From contig SADC01000434.1 of assembly GCA_004194705.1 (NCBI GenBank), positions 62,001 through 126,000 of the forward strand: a stretch of 64,000 nt of DNA, given 5' to 3'. Source of the DNA: Ditylenchus dipsaci. Lineage: Eukaryota > Nematoda > Chromadorea > Rhabditida > Anguinidae. The position numbers were made by a program, and so were the translations under genes. The notes under the pieces are model-generated. The model saw only the letters and a list, made by a program, of their open reading frames with translations, was not told the origin of the DNA and did no database searches. Positions 22,673 to 43,138 of the stretch are shown piece by piece. The first letter of the stretch is position 1, and each line of letters begins with the position of its first letter.

Positions 22673-23582
22673 TCTGAAAAAAAATTAAATAAATACAAAG
22701 TTAATTTTAACAGACATAAATAGTGTAAATGTCAGAGCGAAATATTTCTGACAAATAAAAAAACCTATCCGATAGGAGAAAAGTTTTGTTGCCTTGCCCC
22801 TCCCCTCCCTGTTTATTTTTGTAAAATTTCGGGATTTAGACATAGTGAAGATATGCCAACGTATGATAGGATGGATTCACACATATATTTTAAATTAATA
22901 TTTGAGTCTGTCCTAACATACGCTGGCAAACCTTTGCCAAAGCCTGACGGCTAAAAAATAACGAAAAATCAAGGAGAGACCAAGTCAGAATAGTATCCTC
23001 CTATTGTTCTTTTTTTTTAAATTTTAATTTTGATAGCGACTTTTTTAATTTATAACAGCGATTTGTTTTAGCGACTGAAACAGCGACTGAAATATCACAC
23101 AAGTCCAAAATATGAGTCTAACAAATCTTAAAGTTTAATCTATCATACATTGATCTACTATGACTAAGCCTGAAGCATGAAATTTTACGAAAAATCAACA
23201 AGGGAACCAAGGTAAAAACTTTCCTACTCTCGGATAGGCTCATAAAGCTATACAAGTGGCAAAGGACGCTAATCGAAGTTTTCATAGTGTTTTCACCTAT
23301 AAAGGCACAACGGTACCACTAATGCGATTTTACCATAAAAACCTGAAATTTCAACTCAAAGTGTGGAAATCTTGAAATTTTGATATAGTAAATCCGAAAT
23401 TAAACGGCGAAAGGTATTCCGCTGTCGGAAGGTCCTCCGCCGTCAAAAATATACCAAACTACATGCTGGCGCAAAACATCCCTCTGACTTTGAACGGCCG
23501 TAACTTTTCGTTCTGACGCTTTCAGAGAAACGGTTTTGTCACTCTGCTTTCATTAAGTCCAAAATTTATTTGACATATAAAG

Positions 23583-23698
23583 TAAAAATCACGAATTTCG
23601 CTGGGTCTCTCTGTCGATTGGACTTTGCTTATCCAGTAGCCATCCACATACCGGAGCTAAAATCACAGAGAGACCAAGCAGAAATAGTGATTTTTATT
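23583..23698. mobile_element. Small MITE, 'gcttggtccct' family
   Basis: 'aaaatcacgaatttcgctgg' at the left and 'aagcagaaatagtgattttt' at the right are inverted, enclosing 'tctctctgt'. It belongs to the same family as 35660-35782, 40690-41043, 56240-56352 and 63525-63643. Confidence 0.7.
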
Positions 23699-23704
23699 TT
23701 ACAT

Positions 23705-23850
23705 ACAGTCGACTCTCATTATAACGAGGGACTGGCGGTACTGGGTCGTTATAGAGAAAAGACATTATGAAGAAAGTCGTTATAAGGTGATTGCATTTAC
23801 GAAAGTCTACCAGCGAGTCGTTGTATAGAGCGGATGTTATGGCATCAGTG
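23705..23850. mobile_element. Pogo-like element end
   Basis: It begins CAGTCGACTCTCATTATAAC after a TA, the form of pogo/Tigger-like termini, and continues 'gggtcgttatagagaaaagacattatg'. No inverted right end is clear. The plus-strand open frame at 14274-14636 in copy P covers the related degenerate sequence ('cagtatagaggaagggtcgtc') and is not a gene. Confidence 0.5.
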
Positions 23851-24310
23851 TTGTTAATAATTATTAGTCACTTTAGTGTTTATTTGTTCTTATCTTAGTG
23901 AAAATTCATCAGAAATTCATGAATAATGCCTTATTTCAGAAATAAGACACAGATATTCAGAAAAAAAATCGAGAGGCTATTTGCCGAAAATCCCTTAAAA
24001 GACGTTAGATCCACAATGTAAAAATATTTTACTTGTGACCAAATGTGTACACAAAAATGGCAACCCACCCACACATGCCAAATATTATATAGAGATGGAG
24101 TATCAACATTATATATGCAATGATTAAGCAGAGTGCATCCACATAATATGTGACATCTAAAAGTGTTAAGATTCTACACAATTGATAACATACATTCAAT
24201 ATTAATCTTCTTTTGATATTTGTTCGATTGTCCCTTGTCAAATACTCATGTTTGAAATAGACAAAAGCCGCCAACGCACAACAAATTTCCTTTTTCAAAG
24301 TTATATAGGA

Positions 24311-25140
24311 ACTTGTGCACTTAGAGGTGGGGCCTTTTTTGGTTAACTATGAATAGTGTAAGTAATTTTATAGCCTAAAAATGATAAGAACGATGCTTTT
24401 TAACGTCTTCCGTGCTAGAAAATGAAGTTTTCCAAAAACAATTGGTTATCAAAGGCCTACAAATTACCTTGCACCCCAAGGTAAAATGTCTTAGATTGAG
24501 GTATCCTACCCCGTTTTGATTACCTGACTACCCTCGGTCTTGATGCTCCACTCCTGCGTAACTTCCTCCTGGATAGCCTCCTCCTGGCTACCCTCCTAAT
24601 AGGTAGCCCTTTCGTGGGCTTAAACATGAGAATCCATCCAAAAATCCAGGCTGAAGTTCCTCTTCTATTAATTGGAAGTACTTAAAAACTTTTTTTGAAG
24701 TCACCTCAATTTCACGGCTTTGTGCTTAAACGAAAGTTGAAATGGTCAATTTTAGGGTTCCGGGAAGATATCCAGTTGGAATTCGAAAAAAAATTGGCAC
24801 AAAATTAGGCTTGAACACGAAAATTCGCCCGAAATCCAGGTCCAAATCCAACATCACCGATTTGGAGGGACTTAAATTTTTTTTCTGGAGCTAGCTCAAT
24901 TGTACGGTTATTTGCTTAAAAAAGCATGAATGTTGAATTTTAGGGTTCCGAAAATATATGTGTCATAAGCTTACAAAAATTGACACGAAATCAAACTTGA
25001 AACTGGTGCTCTGATTCCTTCTGATTCTCAGATTATTCATTCCGAAGAACTCTAGCTGTATAAAGATGAAGACTGTCTAGTAAAAAAAAACGCTGCCAAA
25101 AAAATATGGGAGAACAATGCAAGAAGCTATCGATAAGGGG
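24311..25140. repeat. Decayed remnant of the unit start
   Basis: After 'aacgcacaacaaatttcc' the sequence again resembles the unit start: 'cctaaaaatgataagaacga' (compare position 46), 'tcttagattgaggtatccta' (compare 167) and 'gtataaagatgaagactgtc' (compare 427). Substitutions and an inserted stretch at about 24540-25000 are frequent. It marks an older third tandem copy. Confidence 0.75.
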
Positions 25141-27432
25141 CGAATTGCTAATTAATTGCTCATCAGCTTCTTTGAATTTTGATGTATAAAAATATTAACC
25201 ACACTATGGTAAATTATCATCGGGGTGAAGAGTTATTGGAGTAGACACGGTAACCGTATTCTCTCTGATTTTATCCCTGATGTATAACTTTTTGAAAACA
25301 ATCCATAATTTTTGCTTGTATCTTTCGAAATTTATTTTCAAAATTAGCAGACTTGTTGATTGTTCGAGGTTCACAAACTTACTGCTCCAGATTCCCGTTA
25401 GCTAACTACTTTAGGCTACTGTAAATTACATTTATGGAAAATGAAAGCCTCAAGCATATAACCCTGCTTTTTAGCAAATTTTTGGTTTATCCATCCAATA
25501 ACAATGAATATTCATAACAGATATTGTGGATGGGCATGATATATGGTTCTAAGTGGCAGTTCACCGGATTATCTGTTGTCTTTGTGGCGGACAGCCTTAA
25601 CCGCCTATTTGCATACATTATGTTGCTTTTCTTGATAGACAAAAGCAAACGAGGAAAAGTATTTTCACCAGCATCTTCATTATTGAAAATAGTTTGCTAG
25701 TCCATAGAATGAGCTTTAAGTTTATAATTTCTAGTTTAAAAAATTTGTGGTGTTGTCCAGCCTCGACGATACGGCATTTCCTCAAATTTGACCGCAATAA
25801 ATCCAACAGTATTTTATTTTGACTATAAGGAGTTTTACAAAATCTTATCATTTGTTATCGTACGAAAAATTGGGCATTATCTGAGAGGAGGACTGTTTTT
25901 GCCTTGTTCCCACCTGTTGATTTTTCGTAAAATTTTAGGCTTTAGGCTAAGTCAAGGTAGGCGAGCGTATGATAGTTTGCACTCAGACACATGTTACACT
26001 TATATCTTAGACTTATATGATATTTCAGTTGCCAATTTGAAAAAGAAGGACAATAGGAGAATAGTTTTTTGACTTGGTCCGCTTGTTGATTTTTCGTGAT
26101 TTTTTTAGGCTCATGCTCGGGCAAAGGTTGGCCGAAAATGCGCAATTAAGGGTAAAAAGGAAGCTTCTAGTGTATTTTCGGGAAGAGACCGGCCGACTGC
26201 GTATAGTATCAAGATAAGAGATTTAATTAGAGAAGCATATCTAAGGGAGTCAACTGCACCCTACATAAAATAGTATTTATTAAAAAAAATTAAAAAAAAA
26301 TAACATTGAAAAAAATCTCCGTTGAAATTTACAAAATTTGGAGCCAAAAGTCACGTACAATTAATAACCAGTGTTGTAAGTGTCACCGTCACGGCACCGG
26401 TGCAGTGAGCTGGTGCCGGTGCCGCAATTTTAAGATTTACAACACTGTTAACAATACAATAAATCGAGGTAATGATCTGTTCTTATGTTTGAAATTTGGA
26501 GATCATAACACTGAGGCTAGAAGAGATTTGGAAAAAAAAGACTCACGCACTCGAAGTTAGGTTATTTATGTGGCAGGCCCCAGTATTTAAAACTTTTTTC
26601 AACATTTTTGAACGCAGGCGGAGGTGGCGGCGGCGAGGCGGTTTTAAGAAGGTGGCGGACGCGGCGCCGCCGGCGGAGCAATTCTTGTTTCAATTTTGTC
26701 GTTTTTTCCGATTAGTACCTTTTCAAAAAATACTAATTTATGAAAATTAATTGATTTAATGAACTAAAAACAAATCAAATTTTCAATAGCATAATGGTCT
26801 TCAAAGGTCTTTAAAGGTCGATGGTAGGAAGGGGAAATAAAAGTGGGACTAGCTTTTGTAATACTCATTGAAAGCGCATGCTCACTTGTTAAATTTTTTT
26901 CCTGCAAATTCAAAAAACTTATTTATTGAGCTGCTGTACGTATTTTTGAACTTGATTTCTAATAAACCATACCTAAAATAAAATTCTGGACCTTGTTTTG
27001 TTAGAAACCAGGCTGGAAAATACGTACAGAAGTTCAATTATTATTAAAGAAAATTCAAATTGGCGAGGAAAAATTTCAACAGGTGACCATGCCCTTAAAA
27101 TAAGTATCTTTTCTAGTGTTACTGTTATACTAGTAAATTTACTGTTGACGCCGTCTGGCGGCGGCGTCAACAGTAAATTTTCCCGGCCTCCGCCGGAGTC
27201 ATAGGCGGGGAAAATTCTAAGAGGCCGGTGGAGGTGGGACTTGAAAATTTTGCTATCGTGCAACTATGGTTTGGACTACTTAACTCTCATTGGACTACTA
27301 AAACATATAAAAACTTCGAAATTACATTCTCCTTGGGGACCAGGTCAGATGTACGATATATCGAAGTTTGAATGTACTTGACTAGACAACCCTACAAATA
27401 TCAAATAAAAGTGCCTTTTTATCAACAGTAAT
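25140..27432. other. Intergenic; foldback remnants and GC-rich hairpins
   Basis: No convincing gene. It holds 'ccttggtccc'-family remnants (25890-26130), an 80-bp palindrome with CAGTGTTGTAA / TTACAACACTG ends (26370-26449), a GC-rich stretch of 'ggcggcggcgaggcggtttt' type (26617-26685), and a hairpin at 27133-27177 whose arms are AAATTTACTGTTGACGCCG and its inverse. Confidence 0.5.
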
Positions 27433-27466
27433 TTTTTTCAGAAAATCTTTCAACTCCAAGTCTATA

Positions 27467-27839
27467 ATGAATTCTATAACCCATTTTCAAATGGACTCAA
27501 ATGAAAGCAACAACTCCGAGCATGGTCTCCGAATGACTATCAACTTCAGAGAGCGCTGTCGTATGCACGACTTGAATGAAGCACTAGATGATCTCCGCAA
27601 ATCCATTCCTTATGCTCATGGACAACTGTCAGAAAATTATCTAAAATTGCTACTCTATTACTGGCCAAAAACCACATTATTATGCAGGTACATTTACCGC
27701 GCTCTGTTTGTTTTAACTTTTTATTCCACAGGCAAATGCGATTTCTGAACTTCAGAAGACAATAACTAGGCTTCGAGAATATAATAAAGAACTGGAAAAT
27801 TGTATGGCAGAAAGAAAGCATGAACAGAATCAGCAATGA
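27467..27839 (+). CDS. bHLH transcription factor, Olig/BHLHE22-like
   Basis: Exon 1 27467-27687, a 44-nt intron (GTACAT...CCACAG, 27688-27731), exon 2 27732-27839; about 124 aa. Residues MTINFRERCRMHDLNEAL, then DDLRKSIPYAH, form the basic region and helix 1; after a frame change, RKLSKIATLLLAKNHIIMQ is loop and helix 2, followed by ANAISELQKTITRLRE across the intron. The match is to the Olig/BHLHE22/23 group, which in C. elegans includes the small HLH-17-type factors active in glia and neurons. One base is missing around 27620-27625 (CATGGACAACTGTC), after which the correct reading continues in the next frame; a CC to C loss would explain it. A TTTTTTTCAG acceptor ends at 27441, 25 nt before the ATG, so the message may be trans-spliced. 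AATAAA is at 28039. Confidence 0.85.
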
Positions 27840-28149
27840 AGCAGTTAATTTTTTATTTATAAAGTGATTATTTGTAGTGACAACATATTACGTGGTCACT
27901 TTTAAAAATTTCGGCCTTTTTTCAATCGTATCTTGGTAGCTATAGCTTGATCTGAAGTTTTCAATGTCTAATCATCACGTTAACTGTATCTTGAAAATTT
28001 TGTTACATCATTATATTCATGGCATTTCTTTTTGCCAAAATAAATACTTTTTCCGATAAAAAGCTTGAACCACAGTTTATTGGTATAAACACCCCCCTGA
28101 TTGATATCACTTCAAAAATGGTCTAATATAAAAGATCTGATATACCACA

Positions 28150-28345
28150 TCCTGCGTAGTTTCATCGGAGTACGCCCACATGAGTACCACTACTTCAATA
28201 GCACCACCTGGGCATTGGGTTACCATTACCTTGGGTAGTTCGACACAGTGGTATTACTGCCTGGATACTACTACCTACGTACTACTACCTAGGCAGTACC
28301 ACCTAAGTACCGATACCCGATCAGCACCTTGGTACCGGTTTTCTA
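28150..28345. repeat. Degenerate 'taccacctgggta' tandem repeat
   Basis: Irregular repetition of 'actaccacctgggtagtacc'-like text, partly self-complementary. It resembles the shorter 'gggtaccatcaattggttac' clusters at 6140-6240. The open frame across it has no coding character. Confidence 0.5.
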
Positions 28346-28435
28346 TGGGACATGAAACTTTTTGAAACTGGGCTTGCAGATTTTAAACACTATCTTTGCA
28401 TGATTTTCATTTTATTTTTTTTTTTTGAATTTCAA

Positions 28436-29475
28436 AAGTGAAATGTCCCGAAGAGCATATTGACCGCCTGTCAGGCCGGGCTTCTCCCGTCTACGTCCCC
28501 GTCCGTACGGAGCTGAAAAACCGGGCGGTCGGCACGGCCAGCCGTCTTTTGGTCCGGCCGGCGGACGGCCGGCCAAAAACGTCTAAGACGGCAGATGGTC
28601 GGCAATGACATCCTCGGAAAAGACAGCCGACGACCGACAAGACGGCCGACACCATCCTTTGGACATATGAGGTTTACACACTATTTTAAAGAGTTTAGTC
28701 AAATGGGCCTTTTCTTCTCGTAAATCGGGGTGGAAATGGGTTGCAAAAAGGTAAAACTATATGTATAAAACTATTTATGTGATTCCATGATGGGTTTCAC
28801 TAAATAATGAAAAATAATGAAGTGAAACCTACCATAAAATCACATACATGATTTCACTGTTTTACAACCCGCCAATGCGTTTTTCATTAGGTTGAGAAAT
28901 TCATTTCTCAATCCCTCAAGTGTCCCACCCCTTGACGAGAGAAAAAAGACCCATCTGAGTAAGCTCTTTAGAATAGTGTGTAAACCTCATTTGTCCAAAA
29001 TTTGTTCGATCCATTGAAGGATAGTCTTGGCCGTCTTGTCGGTCGTCGACAATATAATAAAAAAAAGAAACCCATTTCTCAACCCCCTGGGTGTTACAAA
29101 AATAATCGGTCATATTCGACAAATATTGCCGAACATACCCGACTTTTTGCGCAAATTGAATTTGCACAATTTCGTTTTGCAAATTCTTCTCCTGCCCATA
29201 TTTTTCACGTAGCTTTAATTTTTTAATCAATTTTTTTTAACAGACGGCTAGTTGGCAGCTCACAGACGGTCGAAAGACGGCCGCCATTAAAAAATTTGAG
29301 TCGGCCGGCGAAAACTTTAGCAAGACGGCCAAAAATTGGACCGCAGGCCGACAGCCGCCCGTTAGAAAACAAATTCGGACGTACCGTTGGACGGTTGGCC
29401 CGTCTAGAACGGGGACGGGTCGCCGTCCAAATTTCGAAAAATGCGGTCACTATGCCGAATAGTGAAATGTTCAGA
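28436..29475. mobile_element. Large GC-rich foldback
   Basis: The outer arms (28440-28640 and 29220-29470) are strongly GC-rich against an AT-rich background and are inverted, imperfect copies, for example 'gacggccggccaaaa' against 'cggccaaaaattggaccg' and 'ctacgtccccgtccgtac' against 'gtccccgttctagacggg'. The inner part has a second inverted repeat: 'gaggtttacacactatttta' near 28670 and 'agaatagtgtgtaaacctca' near 28971. Open frames on both strands are mirror products. Confidence 0.75.
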
Positions 29476-29499
29476 CAGTGAAATGGCTCAAAGAGTGAA

Positions 29500-30131
29500 A
29501 TTTCCGCAGAGTGAACTGTCAGTGTCCTTTTCAGTTAAGGTGGATCAATCTGCTTTTTAATGTTATGGGATCAATCGTCCTTTTTTAATAGGATGGGATC
29601 AATGGGCTAATGGGATCAATCATTCGTGTACGGGTTTTTTCGGCTCTATGTGTGTTGGCGATGGCCCGAAAAAATTATGCTTATTCCCTCCTGTCGGTTT
29701 TTTTAGACTGCTTTTTTAGGAGTAAAGTTGGCCAGCGTACCCTAGGATGGACTCAAAAACATTAGGTATAGCTGTGTTAGAAACCCAGTTGAAATATCCG
29801 AAAGGAAGATCAATGATTGGGAATTTTTTTTAATTGACGAGGAACAATTTAGAACGCTTGGATAGGGTCCTTTGAACAATTTGGAAGAAATCACTAAGTT
29901 TGATTTTTTTATGTTTCGGCTGCAATGAATACTTTGCCGACAAAGACATTAAAAGACAATAAAATTGATTGTCTTACATTTCAGCCTGCTAAATGATTTA
30001 TTTTACGCTCTTTTTGTTTTATAGCAAGGCGGATCTTGATATACCTAAGCTTTACCTAAAATATCTTGGGCTTAGTCAGTTAATAATCAGTTCAAATAGT
30101 AATCTAACGTCGAACCAAATATACATTTAAG
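29500..30131. other. No gene seen; repeat remnants
   Basis: Contains a partial 'aggagtaaagttggccagcg' family member (29640-29760) and AT-rich sequence upstream of the secreted-protein gene. No clear promoter motif can be assigned. Confidence 0.4.
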
Positions 30132-30904
30132 ATGAAATTATTGATTTTTCTGATTTTTCTATTATTAGCAGCGCTGATTTCAGCTCAAAATATTATATTC
30201 GATTTCGAGCCAAATCTACATGCTGAAGTTAGGAAGCTGGTAAGGGCGCTCAACAACTTTGTGTGTGAAAAATCAAAGACTACTAGTTCTTCTTACTGCT
30301 GAATCATCAAAACTAGCCAGTTAGCCAAAAGCAGCCAAAAATAGCCATTTGTAATGCTTTGATAGACGTTAAGTAAAATTTAAAAAAAATATTATAGAAC
30401 TATGGTTTTTGCGCGCAGCGGTTGTAACCCAACAATTCAAATTTTTTGGCCTTATCATTGAACTTCAGCACGGATTTTTCAACTAGGTTTCTAGCAAAAC
30501 AAGGCCTAGACTTCAATTTTAGTTACAGTTTTTTAGAAACCAAGTTGAGAAAACCGTTCAGCGGTTTAAAAATAAAATAAAAAAAATTCAATTGACGAGG
30601 GACACTCACTGCCCGCAAAAACCATGGTTTTTCAAGTAATTTTTTTTAACTACAGGGTGTTCAAACTTTTTCTAATACATTTATTCAGCCGATGAATTTT
30701 TTGATCTACTTGAGAGAATCTCTATCTCAAAAAAAGTTCGGTATCCAGGAAAAAGTCTATTGTAATAAAGTCCGGAGACCGAGAAAACCAAGAATAGTGC
30801 CATCACATCGGAGAATTGAACATCAAGGATATCTCGAACTTGTCTTGCCCAGTGGAGAAAAAACATATTGCATGAAAACAATATGCCCAAAATTATCGCA
30901 TTGA
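30132..30904 (+). CDS. Small basic secreted protein, two exons
   Basis: Exon 1 30132-30239 encodes 36 residues: a classical signal peptide (MKLLIFLIFLLLAALISA) then QNIIFDFEPN. It ends at CTG|GTAAGG. Exon 2 30656-30904 follows TTTTAACTACAG in phase 0 and encodes 82 residues to TGA. The mature part has about 100 residues and three cysteines (VYC, TYC, TIC), a basic patch RRPRKPR and a predicted-strand-like end YLELVLPSGEKTYC. I do not recognise the family; the pattern suits a small extracellular ligand, inhibitor or effector. The 416-nt intron contains a foldback (30402-30633). Frames agree without any correction, unlike the other genes here. Confidence 0.65.
30402..30633. mobile_element. Foldback MITE in the secreted-protein intron
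   Basis: 'ctatggtttttgcgcgcagc' at the left and 'cactgcccgcaaaaaccatg' at the right are inverted. The same termini bound the element at 44772-44959. Confidence 0.7.
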
Positions 30905-32576
30905 TTACTCGCGGGCAAGACTGGGAAATCATTGTTAGAGCTGCGGTATTTCAGCCACAAATAGACTATTTGAATCATTTTTGCAGATAAAATGGCACAT
31001 TTCGCTTTTTCAAATGAGCTATCGCTTAAAAAAATTAGCGCGAATTCGAAAAATTGTGGGCAAAACCATTGAGGCAGAAAAGATATGAACAACCTGTATT
31101 CAGTGCTATATCATTATTCAGTAATGAACATGAAAAATTTAGCTTCACATTGGTGAATAAACACAGGCATTTGTTTCCTAACGCGGTTCAAAAATGCATA
31201 AATACAAAGGCGAAAAAGGGAAAAACAATTGAAAAAATCTTGACCAGTATTTTATCATACTTTAAGTTGATAAGGAAAAATTGAGAAATTCCAACATGTT
31301 ACTAATCCGACTTTAAATTTTGCAAAAATTTGGTTTATACTGGGCTTCTTAAATGGTCATATGACCGGTCATATGTAGTGCGGGAGAATTCTTCACTCTT
31401 GGCTCCATTCTCGGCTCGGAGATTTTCCGCTCCGAAGCAAGAGCAAGAGAAAAAATTTTGAGACTAGAGCCAAGAGCGAGAGCAGGAGCGTGAATTTGAA
31501 AATGCCTATGACTGGTCATTTGATACGAAATTACAGGTCCAACAAGATTTCGGTTTTCGGTAAATGATCAGATTTAGGTTATTTGGAAAATATTTTAATG
31601 CCACGTTTTGGACAAAAACTTAGCTAAGTTTTTTTGTGATTTAAGTTGATCACTCTGCCTGTACTAGTCCGAAAATGTCTATACTGATAATAATCCTTCC
31701 TATTAGAAATAAAATTTGATTTCTACCAAATGATACAATACAATATGATCATTATTTATCGAAGAATAGAAATATTTAGCTTGAAGGACCCTGTCTCTTC
31801 CAAAGTCTCTTCGAAAATTTGAATGTGTGCCGGACCATACATAGTTTGTCAATAATAATAATTTCGGATTGTTTTTTTCGTTATTATAATTTAGAAAATG
31901 AATTTGCAAGTTTGTTCAAAACATAGAACTATTCACTAGTCGAGCCTAACTTTGCAACAGCAGCCCAAGTGCACCTCCCTCTCCTACGATGAGTATTTTT
32001 CTCTATGCTAAATTTTTTGATTTTTCACCTATTTCATATTTTTCGCACCGACAATACCAAGAGTATTTGGCCGCTTCATGGCCAATTGCAATGGATTGGG
32101 GTGAAAAAAATCAAGGGAACCAAAAATAGTGGGCTTAGAGAAAAATACTTTTTGGAGGGGGCGGGCGCTTGGGCTTTTACGCAACGTTGCTTGACTATGC
32201 CAATTCGGACAAGTTATCCGACTTTCGCGGCTAGACAACTATCACTTTTTCAATTAGACTTATTTGCATTAGAGTATAACGTTAAACATTCAAAGTGCAA
32301 ACAAGAAGTAATTCAAAAAGATTTTTGACAAAATTCATGTGGTCCGCGCACATTCAAACTTTTGAGGAAGAGGCAGGGTATTTTAAGCACTACATATTTT
32401 CTTGTAGATGAACAGATACTTGCACACAACATTAATCATCTATGATATTTTCAGTCTTAAGCGCATGCGTTATATTTAGATGAAAATATTCGAAAAAATA
32501 AGTAAATGGTTTTGCCCAAGTTTCAAAAAAAAGCATTTATAAACTAGGTTTGTATGTCAATTTTTGTAGTCATTGT
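30905..32576. other. Intergenic; small palindromes and a dispersed repeat
   Basis: 31358-31375 is a perfect 18-bp palindrome CATATGACCGGTCATATG, and 'tatgactggtcat' near 31508 suggests a 170-bp foldback. 31950-32240 is a dispersed repeat ('caagggaacc', 'aaaatactttttggag', 'gcgcttgggc') related to 650-790 and 51380-51570. I see no gene. Confidence 0.5.
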
Positions 32577-41538
<8,962 letters not shown>

Positions 41539-42471
41539 CTGCAGATAGAAAATAAAATTCAATTTTTTTCATCATATTTTTATTCAAAGCTGTCTGACAA
41601 AAAAAGAAACTGAACTTAAAAATAACGGAAAAAATATCATGATTTTAATTTTCAATTTTTTTTATTAACCAAGTGTGAAATAGTGCAAAATTATACTTCT
41701 GCACTTGGTTCCCGCACCCTCTGTTTGCACTACTTATTTTGCTATTTGTTCTGGCTTTTTTATTAATTTATCCAAAACGAGACTTTTGTATTCTCAGATG
41801 GAGGAACTACGTCATTTCAAACTGAAAATTTGTGTCACGTAGTGACGTATTCGGAGAATAGCTTCCAAATCATGGTCTGTTGAATTAAAAACAATTTTTT
41901 CGCAAATAAAATGCGAAACTTCTTTTATTGGCAGCGAGCCAATTGCAAAAGTACTGTATTTGCTCAATTATTAGCCCCGAGGCTAATAATTTTCGACCAC
42001 CCTCTGGGTGGGGTGTTATTCGCTACTATCAGATGGCGGCAAAATCGGCCTAAATAGGCTGCTTTTTAGGAAACTTTTAAAGGAGGTTAAAGGGGGCTAT
42101 ACTATCAGAAGGGGACTAGAATTAGAGGGAGCCACTATTAGAACAAATACTGTGGCTGAGTAACATATGTTTTTGGGCGCTAGTGTTGAATCCCTAGATC
42201 AAAAATTTGGTACCTAGATCAAAGGTGATCTAGCTAACCATAATCACTCTTACCAGCACATTCACAATATCAAGGCATGTTCACGATAGCAATCAGACCA
42301 CTCCCACTCCCACGCCTGCAATTTTTGAGTGATCACTTGAATCCCACACCCACACCCGCACCCACAGCAACACTCGTCACTTTTGACTAGTTTAAATTTG
42401 ATTATGAACACGACTGTGGGTCTGAGTGTGAGCGTGGAAATTTGCGAAAATGTGAGAGTACCTTTAGTATG
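41539..42471. other. Upstream of visible JNK exons; one degenerate element
   Basis: No further JNK exon is recognisable. 41953-42155 runs from TACTGTATTTGCTCAATTATT to 'attagaacaaatactgt' and contains 'ccccgaggctaataat', a degenerate member of the TACCGT family. 42290-42440 has 'cccacacccacacccgcacc' and an inverse 'gggtctgagtgtgagcgtgg', a small foldback. Confidence 0.5.
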
Positions 42472-43138
42472 CAGTCTACTCTTGATATAACACCACCCCC
42501 TCAAGTTTTTTCCCACCTAGAGTCCAACTTTTTTTACATCGATTTTTGAAGTATTTTGTTAAACCTGATTCGACAGTCTTATCAGAAGTATTGTAAATTT
42601 TTTTTATTTCAACGGTCATTTTTGAAAAATTTGAATTTTTTGCCACTAAGAACAGCGCCTCTCGGCAATACACTAATAATTTTTCAAAAGTACCGTATTT
42701 CCTGTAATAAGGCGGCACCCTCTAATAGGGTGGCACCCCCAACTTTGAGGGTCTATATCTCGAAGCAGAGTAAATATTTTGGTTATCTGTTTGATGCGTT
42801 TTCTTAACTCCCACGAGCTCTACCGATTCTAATTTTCAGATTTTGGTTGAGCACCCGAAAATCTCGAGATTGAATTCAAATTTTTCGGATTTTCAGGGGT
42901 TTGAAAAATAAGGCGGCATGCCGCCTTATAACAGGAAATACGGTATTTAAAGTATTTATCGAGGGGCGCGGATCTTACTGGCAAAAGTTTAATCTTTTTT
43001 AGAAACGGTCGGTCAAATAAGAATCTATACGATATTTCGGATAAGGGTTTCAGATCAGGTTTGATAAAAGAATTCCAAAATCGAGGTAAAAAAGTGCGGG
43101 AACGAACTTGAGGGTGGTGTTATATCGAGAGTAGACTG
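42472..43138. mobile_element. Pogo-like MITE carrying a nested insertion
   Basis: CAGTCTACTCTTGATATAAC at the left, 'gttatatcgagagtagactg' at the right, followed inward by 'accaccccctcaagtt' and 'aacttgagggtggt'. The termini resemble those of pogo/Tigger elements. A TACCGT-family element occupies 42691-42945. Other members are at 45072-45494, 57684-58035 and 62271-62457. Confidence 0.85.
42691..42945. mobile_element. TACCGT-family foldback nested in the MITE
   Basis: TACCGTATTTCCTGTAATAA to 'ttataacaggaaatacggta', with the sub-terminal palindrome GGCGGCATGCCGCC near 42912-42925. It interrupts the arms of the element at 42472-43138. Confidence 0.85.

Larger units (their letters stand above)
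14812..24310. repeat. Segmental duplication, copy 2 (complete unit)
   Basis: The unit starts at 14812, identical to window position 1, and ends near 24310, where sequence resembling the unit start begins again in decayed form. Bases 14812-21250 match 1-6640; 21330-24310 match 13200-14811 more loosely. It contains the only complete four-exon version of the saposin gene in the window. Confidence 0.9.

Noticed and set aside
24029..24298. Minus-strand frame with hydrophobic stretches
   Set aside because: The homologous part of copy P is not open, and the hydrophobicity comes from AT-rich codons.
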